Source: Rotaria sordida (taxonomy: Eukaryota; Rotifera; Eurotatoria; Philodinida; Philodinidae). Taken from it: a DNA stretch of 64,000 nt. Where the stretch lies: contig CAJNOL010000141.1 in assembly GCA_905250125.1 (NCBI GenBank), positions 143,492-207,491 on the forward strand, given 5' to 3'. Position 1 is the stretch's first letter. Every line of letters begins with the position of its first letter. Below are positions 52,305 to 64,000 of the stretch, piece after piece. Both the position numbers and the translations under genes were made by a program. Under the pieces are notes generated by a model, which was given only the letters and a program-made list of their open reading frames with translations, had not been told where the DNA came from and ran no database searches.

Positions 52305-52739
52305 ATGATGAAAATTAATTTGATTTTAATATTTATTTGTGCAGAAATCTTCTTTATTAATTGCTACACAATTAATCAGTTCCAGGTAGGATTAATATGT
52401 TTATTAAGTTCATCTTTTTTTTTTATTTTTTGAAAAGAGATATCCCTGGTCTGATTATGATGTTGAATCAATAGATGTATTCCTTGCTAAACTTATACAA
52501 CTAGAAAATTTATTTCAAAATGAAAATTTACCAATAAGTTCATTAGATCAATCTGATGGTCATTCACGTCATTTACAAAAACGTGGTCGACGTAAGATAA
52601 ATTCAATTTTACTAGTTTTATTATTCATTTCTTTTATTTTTTTTAAGAATGCTTATGGAAAGTATGTAGTTGGGCACTTGACAAACGTTCACCTTCATCA
52701 AATCCTAGTAATGGTTTAGAAAAAAAATTATTATATTAG
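52305..52739 (+). CDS. Neuropeptide precursor with urotensin II-like cyclic peptide
   Basis: Exons 52305-52385, 52438-52591 and 52648-52739 join in frame to 108 residues. The start M-M-K-I-N-L-I-L-I-F-I-C-A is a signal peptide ending near I-N-C-Y. An acidic spacer is followed by L-Q-K-R-G-R, then Q-C-L-W-K-V-C-S-W-A-L-D, then the dibasic site K-R. Cleavage would free a 12-residue peptide whose N-terminal Gln can become pyroglutamate and whose two cysteines can close a six-residue ring. The ring C-L-W-K-V-C matches urotensin II (C-F-W-K-Y-C) at the cysteines and the key W-K pair; somatostatin also uses W-K. A Gly for amidation is absent, so the C-terminus would be free. The Gln codon and the first Cys come from the exon 2-3 junction. 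Homology rests on a very short motif and could be convergence. Confidence 0.75.
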
Positions 52740-52856
52740 AGAAAAGAATAAATTTGCAAATAGTTCTTTTGCTTTTTTATTAGTTTTTTTCTCTTGATCA
52801 TAAATGTATATTGTTTAATGGTCACGTCTAATATAAAATAAATAAAAATATATTAT

Positions 52857-53333
52857 CTAACCTAATAATAAATCCATATGATTAAATTTATTAAGATTAG
52901 CTTTTGATCGTTCTGTTCGAGGTGAATCAGGTTGTTTTGATGATTTAGGATGATTATCTAATTGATGAGATTTTCTATCATGTTTTGTAGGCATAGTTAG
53001 TTCTTGTGATTGATCATTTGATATTGGTGGAGGTGATGGTGTTAAATATTGTCGTCGTTGAGCTTTTAATGTTTCTTTAACACTAGGTAAATTTGATATA
53101 CGTATATCTTGTTCAATTTTTCGTATGAAATCATTTTTAACACGTATATGTTCTTTCATTTTTAAATAATGAATACGTGATAAAAGTTTTTCTTTTTTTC
53201 GATGTTGTCGTCGTGCAATATCAAGTTGATCAAGTGTTATACGAGAACGATGACTATCACGTATAAAATCTGCATAATGATCAGCATCAAAATCATCTCG
53301 ATCAATATGTGTTGATTTTAATAAAGAAGACAT
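52857..53333 (-). CDS. Orphan basic coiled-coil protein, 158 residues
   Basis: A single-exon frame, convergent with the neuropeptide gene (117 bases between the stop codons). The N-terminal half is helical and charged (H-I-D-R-D-D-F-D-A-D-H-Y-A-D-F, then R-R-Q-H-R-K-K-E-K-L-L-S-R-I). The second half is Pro/Ser/Lys-rich and likely disordered (T-P-S-P-P-P-I-S). It has no signal peptide, membrane segment or known domain. Codon use fits the neighbours. I do not recognise a family. Confidence 0.65.
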   Translation of the reverse strand: MSSLLKSTHIDRDDFDADHYADFIRDSHRSRITLDQLDIARRQHRKKEKLLSRIHYLKMKEHIRVKNDFIRKIEQDIRISNLPSVKETLKAQRRQYLTPSPPPISNDQSQELTMPTKHDRKSHQLDNHPKSSKQPDSPRTERSKANLNKFNHMDLLLG

Positions 53334-53339
53334 TAGATA

Positions 53340-54259
53340 TAGAAAACATTAGCTATGTAAAGAAAATGTAAAGAGAGTGTACACTTGAATGAAAGTATGT
53401 TGAGATTCTTGAAGAAGAGAAAAAAATGACAGAAGAAAAAAAAAGAATTTGAGACAAAATCAATTTGAGTTGAGAACTTTAAAAAAAACAACAGTTAAGT
53501 GGAGAAATAACTGTAAAAATCAATATTGTTTTTTTTTTTTGCTGTGTAAATTTATAACAAGAAATCGTTAACAACAACTTCAGGACTTAAAAATTTCTGA
53601 AAATTACAGAAATTTAATGAATGTCTGAAATCCTTTGCTTTTGTTATCTAATTTAAAAAGTTCCTAAAATAGAACGTAAAGTACCACCTTCTTTACTTTG
53701 ATTATAAATTTCTTTTATTTTGGCATCAACAAGAATTCAAAATTCAAACTTTTAAAATCAGAAGAACACCTCGAAATTCTTTTTTTTCTTATATGAATTA
53801 TTTACACATTGGTGTTACAAAAAAAAATCGATATATTTTTAGAATATTCAATACACAATCGAATATTTCATTCCGATTAAATAAAGTACAACAATATAAT
53901 AATAACCAATGCAAAAATTTCGGATCAATCCTCAATAAATATAGAATAGTATATATGTACTGAAGTAGAATATTCATATAGAACATTATAATAAATACAA
54001 TATACAAAATAAATGATAAATCGCAATATTTCTATTCATTGATTAGTTCGATACAAATGATTTATGACAATTGTCTAGAGATTTTTCTCACAGAGATTAT
54101 AAGAAAATTACAAAATTATATTTTATTTATAATCCTAACAAAGTGAACAATAAGAATTTTATACAATCATATCTGACATGCTATCTTTCTAAGATCAATA
54201 TATAACAAAAAGAAAAAAAACGAAACTATACATAAGTATTTCTATGTAGGACATGAATA
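53340..54259. other. Spacer between two minus-strand genes
   Basis: A+T-rich. Apart from the exon-like fragment at 53653-53733 nothing is supported. A 69-codon frame at 53798-54007 appears random. Confidence 0.5.
53653..53733 (-). pseudogene. Possible relic of a coding exon
   Basis: The minus strand reads L-V-D-A-K-I-K-E-I-Y-N-Q-S-K-E-G-G-T-L then R-S-I-L-G-T-F and a stop, which looks protein-like rather than random. Upstream in the same frame there is a stop (TGA) five codon-lengths or less away and no acceptor in between, so it cannot be joined to a gene as read. It could be a decayed exon or chance. Confidence 0.25.
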
Positions 54260-55144
54260 TCATTGACAATGTTTTAGATATTTACGACGGATATCTTGAA
54301 TTTGATGATTGACTTTATCGTAGATACCACCATTAGGCTTTTCATTTACCTTATAAATAATATTAATAAATTTTAGAAAAAGAAAAATATTAAGAATATT
54401 TTAACTTACATGTTCTTTAATGAATGGTTCAAGATAACGAAGAGGAATATTTATACAATTTGGATCATCATTCATAAGATATTTCATTATTTTTGGATAT
54501 TGAACAACATATTTTATATATTCATGATGACGAGCTTTACGTTCAAGAATAGATTCAATCGATAATTTTTGAATTTCTAAATGTACTTTGCACTTTTGTG
54601 TCTGACTTTCATCATCATTATTATTATCATGAGAATCCTGATTTGATGTTTCTGTCGAATCTAAAAATAAATAAAACTCTAAAAAGAAAATGAATCAAAT
54701 CTAAATCCTACCACTATCGTCTTTATCAAATGAAATTTCTCCGTCTAAAATAATGCATTCAATATTTATCATAAAATTTCTCAATCAAATTCTTACTTGA
54801 TTTTTTACTAGTTGTATCATCTTCTGAATAGAAGAAAACAAAAAACAAAGAATCAATTAAATACTTTTATTAAAATTTATTTCTTTTGCCTTTTTCTGAT
54901 AGTTGATCAACAAAATCAATTGAATCATTATTAATTTTATGAATAATTTTCATAAATTTTTCTCTTATATCATATAATCGTGCTGATAAAATTTGAATAT
55001 CTTTTCGAACTTGTACATCTTTAATTGATTCATCATCATCATCATCATCCGTACTTTCTTTTTTATTTTTTAATAAACAAAAAACAAAATGAAAACATTG
55101 AGATTTTTATTTCACTTACTCCTTAATTCTCTATTTGATATCAT
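54260..55144 (-). CDS. Orphan acidic protein, 197 residues; one GC-AG intron
   Basis: Six exons: 55144-55120, 55057-54890, 54823-54797, 54744-54712, 54660-54410 and 54349-54260. The protein has an Asp run near its start (S-T-D-D-D-D-D-D-E), a helical block (D-I-Q-I-L-S-A-R-L-Y-D-I-R-E-K-F) and a second Asp/Asn-rich linker. A conserved-looking C-terminal part follows (K-A-R-H-H-E-Y-I-K-Y-V-V, then K-P-N-G-G-I-Y-D-K-V and R-R-K-Y-L-K-H-C-Q). Two exons are only 27 and 33 bases. The exon 2 donor is GC (AAAAAG|GCAAAA); reading on would hit a stop, and all phases fit with the GC donor. The start codon directly follows an acceptor (TTTTTGCAG|ATG), 191 bases behind the QARS stop. I do not recognise a family. 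Confidence 0.7.
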
Positions 55145-55160
55145 CTGCAAAAATGAAAAA
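55145..55160 (-). promoter_or_regulatory. Splice acceptor directly abutting a start codon
   Basis: On the minus strand a T-rich tract ends in TTTTTGCAG immediately before ATG at 55144. With an upstream gene on the same strand only 191 bases away, this could be a spliced-leader trans-splice site; a conventional 5' UTR intron would have to reach into or beyond the QARS gene. Confidence 0.5.
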
Positions 55161-55335
55161 ACAAAAAAAACCTTGCCTATAAGAACCTTCAATGGATGTT
55201 TTATTTTAAAACAAGAACAAAAACTTCAAGTTGTCCATGAGAGAGTCTCAGGCAACTGTCTGATTTTAAACATAACAATAACAAAATGTTTTTTTTTTTC
55301 GATCATAAATCAAAAGACAAAAAAAAAAAAATAGC

Positions 55336-60852
<5,517 letters not shown>

Positions 60853-61382
60853 ATCTCAAAACAAAAACAAAAATATATACTTAAATTGTCTATTTATTTT
60901 TTTGTCATTTAAATAGCTCAGATGTCGGCCTCTCTCACGACTACATACAGCTGATGCAATGTGCCTCTCAGCTTATGTCACTGTTGACTAAAATGATACA
61001 GGAAAGAAAGAACAAGTTATTGTCTATATGTGTAAATGTCCATATTTTCATTACGCAATAATAATAAGTACGAGTTAAGATATGATATACTATAAAAATA
61101 AGTCAGACAAAAAAAATTCATCTTCATTATGAATTAAACCATTGTTTTTTTTTTCAATATATCTGAAACTTAAAAAAAGAATATTTATTTTTTTTATCAG
61201 ATGAATGCAAAACGCATGTTCTATTCGGAATTCACAAACAAACATAAACTTTTCTTTTTAAATTTTAGAACAAAAATACAAATAATATATAAACAAAAGT
61301 TATCAGACACAATAAAAAAACAAAACAAATTTATCATATGAAATATCAAAAAACAAAGAAAGACAAATACAATTATAATATA
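60853..61382. other. Spacer between the RRM gene and QARS (same strand)
   Basis: 529 bases with no gene. Position 60855-60856 is an AG preceded by a T-rich tract (TTTTTGTTTTTGTTTTGAG) on the minus strand, close to the QARS start, so a trans-splice site or a short 5' UTR intron is likely. Confidence 0.5.
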
Positions 61383-63800
61383 TTAATGAGTTGAAGATGA
61401 TGGACTATGTTTTCGTTTATTATTATTACGTTTTTCTACACGTCGTCGATGATCATTTAAATATCGATCTAATTTATCCAATGTTTGTCGTTCTTCATCT
61501 ATTAAGAGATTTATTTCTTGTTCAATACATCTTCGATTTTCATCAAATTTTGATCTATATTCATCTCTAATTTGATCAAGTTCATTTTGACATTGTTCAA
61601 AAAACTTTAAAATATTATTTGATGCTATTGGTCTAATCGGTTTTATATCTGTATCAACAGTTGTTAATTGATGTAGAAGATCAGTATAATTACTAATTGT
61701 AGTAGCAGAAGGAATCGATGATGATGGAATAGATAATTGATCAGTTACAGGACAATGACTAATAATAGTTCGTGGTGGTGATGTCCAACCAGATTCCATT
61801 TTTCTATTCTCGTAAAAAAAAGATAAAGTAGTTAGTGAGTTTTGAGGCTATACAGTGTGAATCATAAATAGCACTGTGAACCTATTGTCAAGTAAGAAAA
61901 ATATATATAGGAAACGTTTCATAGATAATTTTCAGTTGTTATCTAACGAAGAAAAGTCTCCAATTGTATTTTGTTCATATGTTGGAGACATTATTCTGAG
62001 AGAACTTGGGCTGATGTAGCTTTCTTTGAAAGTGATCACAATTTTACTAATGTTTCCATCTCGTATACAGTTTATACAGAAAAATCGAACAGCAAAATGT
62101 TGGACTGGAATTCTGCTGTTCATTTTTTTGAATATATTTTGCGCTAGGTGGAAAAAATCAGTAAAATGGTTATCATTTTCGAAGCAAGCTCCATCAGCCT
62201 AAGTTCTCTTTGAATAATATCCTCAACATATAGACAAAGTATTATTGAAAACAACATGAATCATTTGGGAACCTTCTTTCATAAGAGAATAAGAAGTGAA
62301 AAAGAACTTTATGAATAATACTGTCATGACAGAAACCAGACAAGTTTTCAATACTAGTCAATTTAAATGTTGAAATTCATACTCTGAAAATAAACTCCAC
62401 CATTGTAGCCATGTTAGCAATAAATCCTTGCAAAAACTAATGTTCCATGTTTGAAAATTTGAAATTTTCTAATCATCACTGAAAATTTATTTGATATTTC
62501 ATTTTTTTTTGTGTCGTAATGCTATTCGTGGCAAGATTTTTTTTTAATTTGATGAACTATTCATATAATAGTTATTGAATGATCGTTAATGTATGAGTTT
62601 TTTCATTTAAAATTGAAATCCTTCTATTCTCTAACGAAAAAAAAATCAGTAAAACTTACTCTGGAGAAGGAATAAATGTTGGTTCCTTAACAATAGACGA
62701 TGGTATAGCATTTAAAAATGATAGTAATTGTTGTTGAATATTTTCTTGATGAGTTGTTGGTAATGTGAATAAAGATAATTGATTTTGTACTCCTAGTGAA
62801 TTAACTATAGGTTCTGGGAATGACGTTTTTGATACAACTGTTGATTTTACTTCAATATTATTATCATTATTATTATTACCATCATCATCATCATCATCAT
62901 CATCACTTTCATCCTTATTAGTAGAAGAAAATAATAATGAAGCAAGATGACGAGATGCTTTTCTTATTAAAAGATTTGTTCCTTGTAAACGTATATTAGG
63001 TGTATCAAGAATTTTCTTAACAGTTTTTTTATCATTGAATTCCATAACAGCACATGTCGGATCATTTAAAAGTATATAACAAGCAATAACTGGTGCACGT
63101 CTATGAAAATAATCACTAAAATAAATGAGTAGATATATAAAGTAAACTTTTTTTTTCTTTGATTTCTTTATCTTACATACACTAACATTGTTTCAGTTAT
63201 ATTACTTGTTAATCCTTGAATATATATTTGATTTTGTTTATTTTTCATGGATATTATTTTATTAACAAATTGTTTTGGATGTATAGGTTTATAAATAAAA
63301 AAATTTCTCTGTTCAATTGTTATTGGTATTGTTTGTTTTTCAAATATTGTTGTAATAGATTGTCGATTATTTAATTCAAATAATAAATATGCTTGTTTAT
63401 CTTGTTTTGATAAATAATAACGTAATGATGAATCAATTTTTTTATAAAATTCAATAATTGTATTTATATCATTTGAATTTAATATGGGGCCAATAAAAAA
63501 TTTACGATCAATATTTAATATAGCATTATTAGTATATATAGTTTTATACAATTTTACATCAAGTAATATTCCATCAACGTCATGAATATTTTCATCGAGA
63601 AATTTTTCTACTTGTTCATGATTAGCAAATTCAATAATATGAAAATCACAAAATTTTTCTTTTTCGAATGATGATGAAACAATTGTACCAAAACGTGAAC
63701 AATAAGTTAATAATGTTTTATCATCAAGTGAAGTTGTATTACCAATATAAATACATAATGATAAATTTTGAAACGAAGATATATTTAAATTTGATGCCAT
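61383..63800 (-). CDS. RNA-binding protein with RRM-like domains and C-terminal coiled coil
   Basis: Exons 63800-63181, 63115-62660 and 61803-61383 join in frame to 498 residues. Three RRM-like units are visible. The first (about 15-85) contains L-C-I-Y-I-G-N. A weak second (about 100-170) contains K-F-F-I-G-P-I. The third (about 192-260) has I-Y-I-Q-G-L-T-S-N-I-T as RNP2-like strand, T-C-A-V-M-E-F as RNP1-like strand and N-L-L-I-R-K-A at its end. RNP1 aromatics are partly missing. An Asp run (E-S-D-D-D-D-D) follows. The last exon encodes a charged helix (Q-C-Q-N-E-L-D-Q-I-R-D-E-Y-R) and a basic tail (K-R-N-N-N-K-R-K-H). Exon 3 could instead be a separate 138-residue gene, since it has its own Met. 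The strong donor GTAAGT at 62659 and matching phase favour one gene. Function is probably pre-mRNA or RNA handling; the exact family is not recognised. Confidence 0.7.
61804..62659. other. 856-base second intron of the RRM gene
   Basis: Much longer than most introns in this window. Content is A+T rich. A 63-codon frame (61932-62123, -) shows no family features. I see no clear terminal repeats. Confidence 0.45.
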
Positions 63801-64000
63801 TAGAAAATATAAATTAGAAAATTAAAGAAGGAAGGTATCATTATATGTGTTTTGAATGAACAACGAAGTTTTTTTCCTCTCGTACAACGAAATTGAATAA
63901 ACTATAGTTTACCATAGACTATACAAATAACTAGAGGTCGCTCTTTACAGACAAAATAGTCCATCTATAATTGTCCATTTTATGATATAATTTTCTGCAT
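63801..64000. other. Upstream flank of the RRM gene
   Basis: Two hundred bases that hold the promoter side of the minus-strand RRM gene. Nothing specific could be assigned. Confidence 0.4.

Overview
This window looks like nuclear DNA of a small invertebrate animal. Protein-coding exons are joined by many short GT-AG introns of about 50-90 bases. The spacers are extremely A+T rich and the housekeeping proteins are animal-type. A rotifer, possibly bdelloid, is my best guess because of the compact introns, the divergent peptide-type GPCRs and the splice-acceptor-like sites directly upstream of several start codons. This is inference and was not tested by any search. No bacterial operons, CRISPR arrays, rRNA or convincing tRNA genes were seen.

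Layout. Positions 1-11.0 kb hold no gene I can support, but contain an inverted-repeat element (about 1.66-2.60 kb) with a small hAT-type MITE nested in it. A three-exon GPCR lies at 11.1-13.6 kb (+) and a small secreted or membrane-anchored Cys-rich protein at 17.1-17.7 kb (-). From 17.8 to 25.2 kb there is gene-free DNA with several foldback elements. Mitochondrial ATP synthase beta (25.2-27.5 kb, -) is divergent from the axonemal protein DRC9/IQCG (27.9-31.1 kb, +), with about 0.4 kb between their starts. A second GPCR (33.2-34.8 kb, +), an orphan basic protein (35.3-36.2 kb, -) and an orphan five-exon protein (37.7-39.8 kb, +) follow. A TTAA-flanked piggyBac-like element lies at 40.0-41.4 kb. 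NUDT9-type ADP-ribose pyrophosphatase (43.0-45.3 kb, -) carries a complete 203-residue ORF on the opposite strand inside its last intron. Three different inverted-repeat elements are packed between 45.7 and 47.5 kb. MIX23/CCDC58 is at 48.2-48.7 kb (-).

A small three-exon neuropeptide precursor lies at 52.3-52.7 kb (+). It encodes a disulfide-ring peptide with a C-L-W-K-V-C core that resembles vertebrate urotensin II (C-F-W-K-Y-C). An orphan basic protein follows (52.9-53.3 kb, -). Three genes on the minus strand end the window: an RRM protein (63.8-61.4 kb), cytosolic glutaminyl-tRNA synthetase in 20 exons (60.9-55.3 kb), and an acidic orphan protein (55.1-54.3 kb) starting only 191 bases after the synthetase stop.

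The identified genes are ordinary cell machinery (mitochondrial ATP synthesis, mitochondrial intermembrane space, translation, cilia, nucleotide clean-up) plus neuropeptide signalling parts. Nothing shows that they act in one pathway. The most interesting items are the urotensin-like precursor, the intron-nested antisense gene, possible trans-splice acceptors, and the dense, partly nested set of inverted-repeat elements. Splice models were made by eye; every listed model keeps the reading frame through all exons.
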